Positions 1 through 6,499 of a stretch of 10,003 bases of DNA are shown one piece after another. A model generated the notes under the pieces. It worked only from the letters and a program-made list of their open reading frames with translations, was not told where the DNA came from and made no database searches. Source of the DNA: an uncultured Clostridia bacterium (GTDB taxonomy: Bacteria > Bacillota > Clostridia > Oscillospirales > Acutalibacteraceae); NCBI GenBank assembly GCA_947174455.1, contig CAMWIZ010000019.1:1-10003 (forward strand), read 5' to 3'. Position 1 is the stretch's first letter; every line of letters starts with the position of its first letter. A program made the position numbers and the translations under genes.

Positions 1-56
1 TAGTTACTCTTAATGATATTATACGACTGGCAACAGGTTCGGGAATAGATGGTTGA
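1..56 (+). CDS. rseP: C-terminal end of probable RseP/M50 site-2 protease (partial)
   Basis: Reading from base 3, the frame gives VTLNDIIRLATGSGIDG followed by TGA at 54-56. The 5' part of the gene lies outside the window. The string VTLNDIIRL resembles the end of the last transmembrane helix of RseP/RasP-type intramembrane zinc proteases, which often finish with a 'v-T-x-N-D-I-x-R-L' tail. In many Clostridia this gene sits directly upstream of ispG, in the order dxr-rseP-ispG-polC. Only 17 residues are visible and no catalytic motif is in view, so the call rests on this short match plus gene order. The stop overlaps the first possible ispG start by 8 bases (ATGGTTGA), which suggests one operon with coupled translation. 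Confidence 0.55.
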   Translation, partial: VTLNDIIRLATGSGIDG

Positions 57-1104
57 TGTTATGAGCAGTAAAATTCAGGTTACAGCAGGTAATGTGAAAA
101 TCGGCGGAGGAGCTCCCGTTTCGGTGCAGTCGATGCTTAACGTTTCTGCAAGCGATATAGAGGGCAGTGTGCGTCAAGCCGTGGAGCTTGAAAAAGCAGG
201 CTGTCAAATTATAAGAGCGGCAATTCCCAATATGGATGCTGTCAGACTTATTCCTGCCATAAAGGAAAAGGTAACTGTGCCTTTGGTTGCAGACATTCAC
301 TTTGATTACAGGCTTGCACTGGAGTCAGTTGCGGCAGGAATCGACAAGGTGAGAATAAATCCCGGCAATATTGGCAGTGATGACAGGGTTCACGAAGTTG
401 TAAAGGCTTGCCGAGCAAAAAATATTCCTATTAGAATAGGTGTAAATTCAGGTTCGCTTGAAAAGCACATTCTTGCAAAATACGGCTCGCCAACAGCACA
501 GGCTCTGTGTGAAAGTGCCCTGTACCACGCATCGCTCTTAGAGAAATTTGACTTTTACGATACAGTGTTGTCTATGAAATCCTCCACTGTGTCAACCATG
601 ATAAAGGCATATGAACTTGCCGCCGAAAAATGTTCCTATCCGCTTCACTTGGGAGTTACGGAGGCAGGCACAGAGAGAATGGGCCTTATTAAGTCCGCCG
701 CAGGCATAGGCTCGTTGCTTCTAAAAGGTATAGGCGATACCGTGAGAGTATCCTTAACAGATAATCCTGTTAAGGAGGTCTATGCCGCAAAGGATATTCT
801 AAAGGCAATAGATGTTGATACATCAGGCGTGAAATTTATTTCCTGTCCTACCTGTGGCAGAACAAAAATTGACCTTATATCCATCGCAAATGAAGCTCAG
901 GAGCGTTTGAAAACTTGCGATAAGGATATTACAGTTGCGGTTATGGGCTGTATAGTTAACGGTCCCGGCGAAGCGAGAGAGGCAGATATAGGCATAGCAG
1001 GCGGAGATGGAGTGGGTCTTATTTTCAAAAAAGGTGAGATATTTAAGAAAGTTCCCGAACCTAAGCTTATAGATACACTTATGGCTGAAATTGAGAAAAT
1101 GTAA
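49..1104 (+). CDS. ispG: 4-hydroxy-3-methylbut-2-en-1-yl diphosphate synthase (flavodoxin/ferredoxin-dependent), IspG/GcpE
   Basis: IspG is a cytosolic [4Fe-4S] enzyme. It converts 2-C-methyl-D-erythritol 2,4-cyclodiphosphate to HMBPP, the penultimate step of the MEP isoprenoid pathway. The 351-residue product is the usual length of the short bacterial form: an N-terminal TIM barrel (about 1-250, beginning with the typical GNVKIGGGAPVSVQSM) and a C-terminal iron-sulfur domain. The three expected cluster cysteines are visible: C266 and C269 in SCPTCGR, and C301 in MGCIVNGPGE, where E308 is the conserved glutamate that acts as fourth ligand/catalytic residue. HLGVTEAG and VRVSLTDNP are also typical. 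The start is uncertain: ATG at 49 overlaps the upstream gene, and ATG at 61 (MSSKIQV) is also possible; neither has a strong Shine-Dalgarno. The gene lies 16 bases before polC, most likely in the same transcript. Confidence 0.96.
   Translation: MVDVMSSKIQVTAGNVKIGGGAPVSVQSMLNVSASDIEGSVRQAVELEKAGCQIIRAAIPNMDAVRLIPAIKEKVTVPLVADIHFDYRLALESVAAGIDKVRINPGNIGSDDRVHEVVKACRAKNIPIRIGVNSGSLEKHILAKYGSPTAQALCESALYHASLLEKFDFYDTVLSMKSSTVSTMIKAYELAAEKCSYPLHLGVTEAGTERMGLIKSAAGIGSLLLKGIGDTVRVSLTDNPVKEVYAAKDILKAIDVDTSGVKFISCPTCGRTKIDLISIANEAQERLKTCDKDITVAVMGCIVNGPGEAREADIGIAGGDGVGLIFKKGEIFKKVPEPKLIDTLMAEIEKM
751..776. repeat. Perfect 10-bp inverted repeat (hairpin) inside ispG
   Basis: TCCTTAACAG (751-760) and CTGTTAAGGA (767-776) are exact reverse complements separated by 6 bases (ATAATC). 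The arms encode part of the conserved segment VSLTDNPVKEV of IspG. There is no U-tract after it, so it is not a classical terminator. It may be chance, since the protein sequence constrains much of it. Confidence 0.5.
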
Positions 1105-1105
1105 T

Positions 1106-1111
1106 GAAGGA
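1106..1111 (+). promoter_or_regulatory. Shine-Dalgarno deciding the polC TTG start
   Basis: GAAGGA lies 9 bases upstream of TTG at 1121. No in-frame ATG is near. An in-frame GTG at 1130 would be 18 bases away, so TTG 1121 is the better start. Confidence 0.6.
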
Positions 1112-1120
1112 TGTTGACAT

Positions 1121-4100
1121 TTGAGTACCGTGGGCAATGTTTTCGACGGATATGTTTCCGCAGAATTACTTAACAGAACAAAAAACGGACGTGTGCAAAG
1201 CATAAATGTAAACCGACAGTCGCAGTCAATGTCGGTTTCTGTTTCATTTGATGAGCTTGTGCCGCAAGGGGATATTCTTGGAATGGAGAGGGAACTTGTA
1301 CGCTCGCTTGAGCTTTCCTCCGTAAGAATTTCCACGGAATTTGCACCCGAGCTTTTTACCCCTATGTATTTTCAAGAAATAGTTCTGCATATGAAGCGTG
1401 ACAATGCAACGCTTAACGGAACTTTTAAAGACGCAGAGGCAAGAATTGAGGGCAATAATTTTATTATAACGCTTTACCACGGCGGTGAGGCTGTTATAAG
1501 AGGGCAGAATGCAAAGTCACTTATAGCAAACGCTATATATAATATGTTCGGTTTAAGATATAATGTTGAGTTTGACGGCACAACAAATATGAGTGTCGAT
1601 AACACAGATTATATTGAAATGCAGCGGCATATGGAGCAGCAAAAGGCAAGGGAGCAGGTTGTTGAGAAGATAGAGCAGTATGACGACATGATGCAGTCAG
1701 CAAATGCCCGCACCGAAAAAGTTAAACAATCAGCCGCCGCCATTGAGGTAAGAGAAGGTGAAACGCTTAACCCGGTTCTTGTGTCGCAGTCTGTTAAGCC
1801 GCTATTCGGACGTGCGTTTTCCCGTGTTAATACCATCCCGATAAACACTCTTTCTGCCGAAACAGGCAACGCTATGATTTGGGGAGATGTTTTCTCAATG
1901 GATATGCGTACCACAAAGGATGGCAGAAAATACATAATTTCCATAATGATAACCGATTATACGGGTTCTATGACAGTTAAAATTTTTGAAAGCATAGACA
2001 AGTGCAAGCCGTTAGAATTGGTAAAGTCGGGCAATACTATTATAGTAAAGGGCGATGTTCAGTACGATAAGTACGAGCATGAAATAGTTATGCGTGCAGA
2101 CAGCATTGCATCGGGAGAGAAGGTCAAGGTTGTTGATAAAGCAGAAAAAAAGCGAGTTGAGCTTCACCTGCATACCAATATGTCGGACATGGACGGAATG
2201 ACGCCTGCGGCTGAGCTTATTAAGCGTGCAAAGGATTGGGGCATGCCTGCAATAGCAATTACAGACCACGGTGTGGCACAGGCTTTTCCTGAGGCGATGA
2301 ATACGTTAAACAGTATTCAGTCGGCAGGCGGTGACATCAAGGTTATTTACGGTACAGAGGCTTATTTTATTGACGATACGGTTTCAGAGTCGAGCAAGCC
2401 TTGGCAGGGCGAGGAGGATATTCTCTGCGAGAACTGTTCACAGCTTAGCAAAGAGGAGCTTAACAAGCTTAAATATTATCATCAAATCATCCTTGTAAAG
2501 AACCTTACAGGGCTTAAAAATCTGTACAAGCTTATATCATACTCACATTTAAGCTATTTTTACAAAAAGCCGAGAATACCAAAATCTGTGCTAATGCGTC
2601 ACAGAGAGGGACTTATTCTCGGAAGTGCGTGTGAGATTGGCGAGCTGTACCATGCCATAGTTTTGGGTGAGAAATCTTATGAAGAACTAAAGGAAATTGC
2701 GTCATTTTATGATTACCTTGAGATTCAGCCGCTTGGCAATAATGAGTTTATGGTACGTAATGAAACTGTAAAATCACTTGAAGATATAAGAAACTTTAAC
2801 CGCACAGTTGTAAAGCTTGGCGAGGATTTGAACATTCCTGTTGTTGCAACATGCGACGTGCATTTTTTGGATCCCTGTGATGCTGAGTACAGGAAAATAA
2901 TAATGGCAGGAAAAGGCTTTAAGGATGCAGACATACAAGCACCGCTTTACCTGAGAACTACAAAAGAAATGCTAAAGGAATTTGAGTATCTCGGCGAAGA
3001 AAAGGCGTATGAAATCGTCGTTAAAAATACCAACAAAATTGCTGATATGGTTGAGCAGATTAAGCCGATACCTGACGGAAATTTCCCACCGTTTATTGAC
3101 GGTGCGGAGGAGCAGCTTACTACTATTACATGGGAGAGGGCAAAGAAAAAGTACGGCGACCCGCTCCCCGAAATTGTAAAAGCAAGGCTTGACAGGGAGC
3201 TTGGTTCTATTACAAAGCACGGCTTTTCCGTTCTTTATATGACTGCTCAAAAGCTTGTTGCCGATTCCGAAGCTCACGGCTATTTGGTTGGTTCACGAGG
3301 TTCTGTAGGCTCGTCATTTGTTGCAACAATGTCGGGTATTTCGGAGGTTAATCCGCTGTGTCCGCACTATATTTGCCCAAATTGTAAGAACAGTGAGTTT
3401 ATTACGGACGGAAGCTACGGTTCGGGCTTTGATTTGCCGCCGAAGGACTGTCCTGAATGCGGAACCCCTTATCAGCGTGACGGTCACGAGATACCGTTTG
3501 AAACCTTTCTTGGTTTTGACGGAGACAAAGTCCCCGATATAGACCTTAATTTTTCAGGTGAATACCAATCTCATTCACACAGATATACAGAAACACTTTT
3601 CGGTAAGGAAAATGTGTTCAAGGCGGGAACTATAGCCACAGTTGCAGATAAAACAGCACTGGGATATGTAAAAAAATATGCCGAGGAACGCGGCAAGGTT
3701 TTACATAGGGCAGAGGAACAGCGTCTTGCTATGGGTTGTACCGGTATTAAGCGTACAACGGGTCAGCACCCCGGAGGCATGGTTGTTGTGCCGAGGGGTA
3801 TGAGTGTGTTTGACTTCTGTCCTATACAGCGTCCTGCAAACGACCAAAAATCAGACAATATTACAACGCACTTTGACTTCCATTCTATCCATGATACTAT
3901 ATGTAAGCTTGATGAGCTTGGACACGATGTTCCGACAATATACCACTATTTGGAGGAGTTTACCGGCATCAATGTAATGGATGTTTCTATGAGTGACCCT
4001 GATGTTATGTCGCTGTTTACATCGCCAAAGGCACTTGGAATAGAACCTGAGGATATAGACTGTGAAACAGGTACGTTTTCACTGCCTGAGTGCGGTACAA

Positions 4101-4963
4101 GCTTTGTTCGTCAAATGCTTGTTGAGTCACAGCCAAAGACCTTTTCCGACCTTTTGCAGATTTCGGGTTTGTCACACGGTACTGATGTATGGATAGGAAA
4201 TGCCGCCGATTTGATAAAAGCAGGTACTTGTACCATATCTGAGGTTATAGGAACTCGTGACAGCATTATGACATATCTGCTTCACAGAGGACTTGAGCCG
4301 AAAATGGCATTTAAAATAATGGAGATCGTCCGTAAGGGTAAGGCGACCAAGCTCTTGACAGAGGAGCATATGAATGCTATGAAGGAACATGATGTTCCGC
4401 AGTGGTATATAGACTCTTGTATGAAAATTAAATATATGTTCCCAAAGGCACACGCCGCAGCATATATGATTTCTACGTTAAGGCTTGGTTGGTACAAGGT
4501 TCACAGGCCGCAGGCGTACTATGCAGCGTATTTCACAGTGCGTGGTGAGGGTTTTGACGCACAGGCGGCATTGCAGGGCAAGCCTGCTGTTGAGCAAAAA
4601 ATACGAGATATAATAAACAAGGGCAATATGGCAACAGCTAAGGAGAAATCGGACCTTGCAACACTTCAAATAATAAACGAAATGCTGGCAAGGGGTATAA
4701 GGTGTCTGCCGATAAATATTTATAAATCGGAAGCGAAGAAATTTGTCATTGAAGATGACGGTTTAAGACTTCCTTTTTCCTCACTCCCAGGAGTAGGAGA
4801 GGCAGCGGCGGAGAGCCTGGCAGAAACGGGCCACAGAGGTGACTTTTTGTCAATTGAAGATATACAGGTTAAATCAAAGGTATCTAAAACAGTAATTGAG
4901 ATGCTTAAAGAGGAGGGTGCATTCGGTGATTTGCCCGAAAGCAACCAAATGTCTTTATTTTAG
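1121..4963 (+). CDS. polC: DNA polymerase III alpha subunit, Gram-positive PolC type, lacking the internal 3'-5' exonuclease domain
   Basis: This is the replicative DNA polymerase of Firmicutes. Domains in order: an N-terminal PolC domain (about 1-165); a charged, probably helical stretch (about 168-204); an OB fold (about 250-333, GDVFSMDMRTTKDGR); a PHP domain (about 345-600, HLHTN at 349-353); then palm, thumb and fingers. GSRGSVGSS is at 724-732, and a four-cysteine zinc site at C752, C755, C777 and C780. Catalytic aspartates are D806 and D808 (PDIDLNF), with D931 (KLDELGHD) as the likely third. RTTGQHPGG is at 878-886. A helix-hairpin-helix-like LPGVGEAAAESL precedes the C-terminal QMSLF, which matches the beta-clamp binding motif. 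The protein has 1280 residues; B. subtilis PolC has about 1437. The DEDDh exonuclease expected after YGTEAYFIDD is absent: no DxExTG motif occurs, and about 34 residues lead straight to HQIILVKNLTGLKNLYKL. The frame is uninterrupted and other motifs are intact, so it is probably active, not a pseudogene. Translation starts at TTG. Confidence 0.97.
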   Translation: MSTVGNVFDGYVSAELLNRTKNGRVQSINVNRQSQSMSVSVSFDELVPQGDILGMERELVRSLELSSVRISTEFAPELFTPMYFQEIVLHMKRDNATLNGTFKDAEARIEGNNFIITLYHGGEAVIRGQNAKSLIANAIYNMFGLRYNVEFDGTTNMSVDNTDYIEMQRHMEQQKAREQVVEKIEQYDDMMQSANARTEKVKQSAAAIEVREGETLNPVLVSQSVKPLFGRAFSRVNTIPINTLSAETGNAMIWGDVFSMDMRTTKDGRKYIISIMITDYTGSMTVKIFESIDKCKPLELVKSGNTIIVKGDVQYDKYEHEIVMRADSIASGEKVKVVDKAEKKRVELHLHTNMSDMDGMTPAAELIKRAKDWGMPAIAITDHGVAQAFPEAMNTLNSIQSAGGDIKVIYGTEAYFIDDTVSESSKPWQGEEDILCENCSQLSKEELNKLKYYHQIILVKNLTGLKNLYKLISYSHLSYFYKKPRIPKSVLMRHREGLILGSACEIGELYHAIVLGEKSYEELKEIASFYDYLEIQPLGNNEFMVRNETVKSLEDIRNFNRTVVKLGEDLNIPVVATCDVHFLDPCDAEYRKIIMAGKGFKDADIQAPLYLRTTKEMLKEFEYLGEEKAYEIVVKNTNKIADMVEQIKPIPDGNFPPFIDGAEEQLTTITWERAKKKYGDPLPEIVKARLDRELGSITKHGFSVLYMTAQKLVADSEAHGYLVGSRGSVGSSFVATMSGISEVNPLCPHYICPNCKNSEFITDGSYGSGFDLPPKDCPECGTPYQRDGHEIPFETFLGFDGDKVPDIDLNFSGEYQSHSHRYTETLFGKENVFKAGTIATVADKTALGYVKKYAEERGKVLHRAEEQRLAMGCTGIKRTTGQHPGGMVVVPRGMSVFDFCPIQRPANDQKSDNITTHFDFHSIHDTICKLDELGHDVPTIYHYLEEFTGINVMDVSMSDPDVMSLFTSPKALGIEPEDIDCETGTFSLPECGTSFVRQMLVESQPKTFSDLLQISGLSHGTDVWIGNAADLIKAGTCTISEVIGTRDSIMTYLLHRGLEPKMAFKIMEIVRKGKATKLLTEEHMNAMKEHDVPQWYIDSCMKIKYMFPKAHAAAYMISTLRLGWYKVHRPQAYYAAYFTVRGEGFDAQAALQGKPAVEQKIRDIINKGNMATAKEKSDLATLQIINEMLARGIRCLPINIYKSEAKKFVIEDDGLRLPFSSLPGVGEAAAESLAETGHRGDFLSIEDIQVKSKVSKTVIEMLKEEGAFGDLPESNQMSLF
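1210..1238. repeat. Perfect 9-bp inverted repeat with T-rich tail in early polC
   Basis: AAACCGACA (1210-1218) and TGTCGGTTT (1230-1238) pair exactly around an 11-base loop. The sequence after it (CTGTTTCATTTG) is T-rich but broken. The hairpin lies about 90 bases into polC, so it looks somewhat like an intragenic terminator or attenuator. The loop is long and the U-tract poor, so function is unproven. Confidence 0.4.
2378..2479 (+). other. Short linker replacing the exonuclease domain in PolC
   Basis: This codes for residues 420-453, between the PHP motif ending FIDD (416-419) and the PHP motif starting at H454. In typical PolC about 200 residues, including the DEDDh proofreading domain, sit here. 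The linker is polar and contains a C-x2-C pair (C436, C439; ILCENCSQL), followed by a lysine/glutamate-rich probable helix. The size of the loss (about 175 residues against my memory of B. subtilis PolC) fits removal of the whole exonuclease domain. Confidence 0.8.
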
Positions 4964-4966
4964 TAA

Positions 4967-5046
4967 ATATATCAAAATGGAATTATATTGTTAAATTTTT
5001 CTATCTTTTTTCTATTCTGCTTTACTTTTTTGATTTTTTGATATAT
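4967..5046. repeat. Widely spaced 11-bp perfect inverted repeat
   Basis: ATATATCAAAA (4967-4977) and TTTTGATATAT (5036-5046) are exact reverse complements with 58 bases between them. The right arm overlaps the candidate -10 box. The arms are AT-rich with one C:G pair, so chance is a real possibility in this composition; a paired operator is the alternative. Confidence 0.35.
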
Positions 5047-5049
5047 CAT
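5021..5049 (+). promoter_or_regulatory. Candidate sigma-A promoter for the AI-2E-type gene
   Basis: TTTACT (5021-5026, 4 of 6 to TTGACA) is followed after 17 bases by TATCAT (5044-5049, 5 of 6 to TATAAT). This would start transcription near 5056, about 28 bases before the TTG start. The T-rich background makes false matches easy. Confidence 0.35.
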
Positions 5050-5069
5050 AGTAGTACCATGTTTATAAA

Positions 5070-5077
5070 AAGGGGGG
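5070..5077 (+). promoter_or_regulatory. Strong Shine-Dalgarno deciding the TTG start at 5084
   Basis: AAGGGGGG ends 6 bases before TTG 5084. It directly abuts the other in-frame TTG at 5078, leaving no spacer for that codon. The start at 5084 (MSKGTFKAIM) is therefore preferred. Confidence 0.65.
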
Positions 5078-5083
5078 TTGTAC

Positions 5084-6388
5084 TTGTCAAAAGGAACGTT
5101 TAAAGCAATTATGTTGCTTATAACTTTTGCAGGTGTACTCGTACTTGTACTTACCAGACTGGATATACTTATATCGGCATTCAGTAAGCTTTTGACCGTT
5201 CTTACACCGTTTATTATAGGATTTGCCGTATCATATATAGTCAACAAGCCTTATATGTTTTTCTACACCAAGGCATTTGCATCGATGGATTGTTCGGATA
5301 TGGAAAATCCTACGAAGGCAGAAAAATTCTTGTCGAACGCAAGAAAGCCCCTCTCTCTTTTCGTATCCTTTGCTTTAGTTATTGCAATCATTACGCTGTT
5401 GCTTGGCATTATTATTCCTCAGGTTTCAAACAGTCTGCAAAGTGTATTTGAAAATTTTGGTGAGTATTATACGTCATTTCAGGCTTGGGTAATAGGCATA
5501 GCAGAAAGATTTGGTTTTAAATATGAATTTGTTTCAGATATATTTTCAGATTTAAATGAGTTTATAGCAGACTATACAGGCGGCGACGCTAACAATGCCT
5601 TTGATATAAACTCCATTTTGCAGGGCTTTGCTAATTTCTTTTTTCCACAGCTTTTAGATATTACAAAGAATGTTTACACGGTTCTTTATAATACACTGCT
5701 AAGCTTTGTAGTTTCTATTTACCTTTTGGGAAATAAGGAAACTCTCATGAATCAGTGTAAGAAGGTGGCATATGCAGTTATTCCGCAAAAACCCCTGGGA
5801 AAGGTTTTGAGAATAGTTGATTTGTGCAACAACAAAGTAGGTCAGTTCATTTACGGTAAGATAATCGACTCCGCAATAATCGGGTTGCTGTGTTTTATAG
5901 GATTAACAATAATCGGAATCGATTATGCACTTCTTCTCAGCGTTTTTGTCGGTGTTTTTAATATTATTCCGTTTTTCGGACCGATAATAGGTGCGGTTCC
6001 GGGTGTTGTTTTGTTGCTTATGGTGTCGCCTCTTGATGCACTGTGGTTTGTTATATTTATTATTGTGCTTCAGCAGGTTGATGGAAATATAATAGGACCT
6101 AAGATTCTTGGTAACACAGTTGGAATTTCAGGTTTTTGGATTATGTTTAGCGTTTTGGTCGGCGGTGGTCTGTTTGGATTTATCGGTATGCTTCTCGGTG
6201 TACCTGTTTTTGCCGTTGCATACTGCCTTATCGGCGAAAAGATAAACGACAGAATAGTCAGGCTCGGATATTTGCCGGAAGATAGAGTGAGGATAGACCC
6301 ATTGCCTAATATAGCGTATGAGGATGGTCACATTCTTTGGGCTGACGAGGACGACGATGAAGAAAATGTTGACGAAAAATTAGAGTAA
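5084..6388 (+). CDS. AI-2E/PerM-family (UPF0118) integral membrane protein, putative transporter
   Basis: The 434-residue polytopic protein belongs to the family that includes E. coli TqsA and PerM/YdiK and B. subtilis YtvI-like proteins. Members have been linked to autoinducer-2 export or ion/proton antiport, but the substrate cannot be read from sequence. Hydrophobic segments are near 7-24, 33-54 (ending in the typical YIVNKP), 93-113, 198-216, 262-297, 302-333 and 352-383. Family hallmarks are NIIPFFGPIIGAVPG (293-307), QQVDGNIIGPKILGN (330-344) and the GGGLFGFIGMLLGVPVFAV block (360-378). The amphipathic stretch at about 115-190 matches the soluble loop of this family. The C-terminus ends in a strongly acidic tail (421-434, rich in D/E) that is probably cytosolic. 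It is transcribed with polC or from its own promoter in the 120-base gap. A role in quorum sensing should not be assumed. Confidence 0.85.
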   Translation: MSKGTFKAIMLLITFAGVLVLVLTRLDILISAFSKLLTVLTPFIIGFAVSYIVNKPYMFFYTKAFASMDCSDMENPTKAEKFLSNARKPLSLFVSFALVIAIITLLLGIIIPQVSNSLQSVFENFGEYYTSFQAWVIGIAERFGFKYEFVSDIFSDLNEFIADYTGGDANNAFDINSILQGFANFFFPQLLDITKNVYTVLYNTLLSFVVSIYLLGNKETLMNQCKKVAYAVIPQKPLGKVLRIVDLCNNKVGQFIYGKIIDSAIIGLLCFIGLTIIGIDYALLLSVFVGVFNIIPFFGPIIGAVPGVVLLLMVSPLDALWFVIFIIVLQQVDGNIIGPKILGNTVGISGFWIMFSVLVGGGLFGFIGMLLGVPVFAVAYCLIGEKINDRIVRLGYLPEDRVRIDPLPNIAYEDGHILWADEDDDEENVDEKLE

Positions 6389-6420
6389 TTTTAAATAAAA
6401 TATAATGAATGACTTAATCA

Positions 6421-6459
6421 AAGTGGTTATCTTCGAGTAATTTTCGGGGATATCCACTT
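6421..6459 (+). terminator. Long hairpin, possible intrinsic terminator after the AI-2E-type gene or 5' leader hairpin of rpiR
   Basis: Arms 6421-6437 and 6443-6459 pair with one T-T mismatch (6427/6453), a few G-T wobbles and a 5-base loop. The outer AAGTGG/CCACTT stem is exact. The downstream bases (TTGTTATTGTTG) are T-rich but interrupted by G, so termination may be inefficient. A TATAAT at 6401-6406 just upstream could instead make this a 5' leader structure, but no -35 box at proper distance is seen. It lies 32 bases after the upstream stop and 40 before the next start. Confidence 0.5.
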
Positions 6460-6487
6460 GTTATTGTTGATAGGCTGTTATGTAGTT

Positions 6488-6495
6488 AAGAGGGG
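6488..6495 (+). promoter_or_regulatory. Shine-Dalgarno deciding the rpiR-family start at 6500
   Basis: AAGAGGGG sits 4 bases before ATG 6500. An in-frame TTG at 6458 lies in the hairpin arm with no such site, so ATG 6500 is chosen. Confidence 0.65.
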
Positions 6496-6499
6496 TTTT

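Larger units (their letters stand above)
4964..5083. other. T-rich intergenic region between polC and the AI-2E-type gene
   Basis: This gap has no gene. From about 4991 to 5041 the + strand is dominated by T runs, including a tandem TTTTTTGA at 5026-5033 and 5034-5041. I find no GC-rich hairpin, so there is no obvious intrinsic terminator for polC. It holds a candidate promoter (5021-5049), an inverted repeat (4967-5046) and a strong Shine-Dalgarno (5070-5077), each listed separately. Confidence 0.7.

Noticed and set aside
823..1335. 170-codon open frame on the - strand across the ispG-polC junction
   Set aside because: It lies opposite two well-supported genes, shows no recognisable motif, and is cysteine/serine-rich in the way of an antisense shadow.
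1121..4963. polC as a pseudogene or deletion artefact
   Set aside because: The frame is open over 1280 codons, all polymerase motifs are intact, and the junction is a plausible linker. An assembly error cannot be excluded from the sequence alone, so it is listed as a check.
5078..5083. TTG 5078 as the start of the AI-2E-type gene
   Set aside because: It directly abuts the G-rich ribosome site, leaving no spacer; TTG 5084 has a 6-base spacer.
5084..6388. A quorum-sensing (AI-2 export) system
   Set aside because: The family name is historical and covers varied transporters; no luxS or AI-2 processing gene is in the window.
6458..6499. 14-codon N-terminal extension of the RpiR-type gene from TTG 6458
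   Set aside because: The TTG lies in the hairpin arm with no Shine-Dalgarno, while ATG 6500 has AAGAGGGG just upstream and gives the normal family N-terminus.
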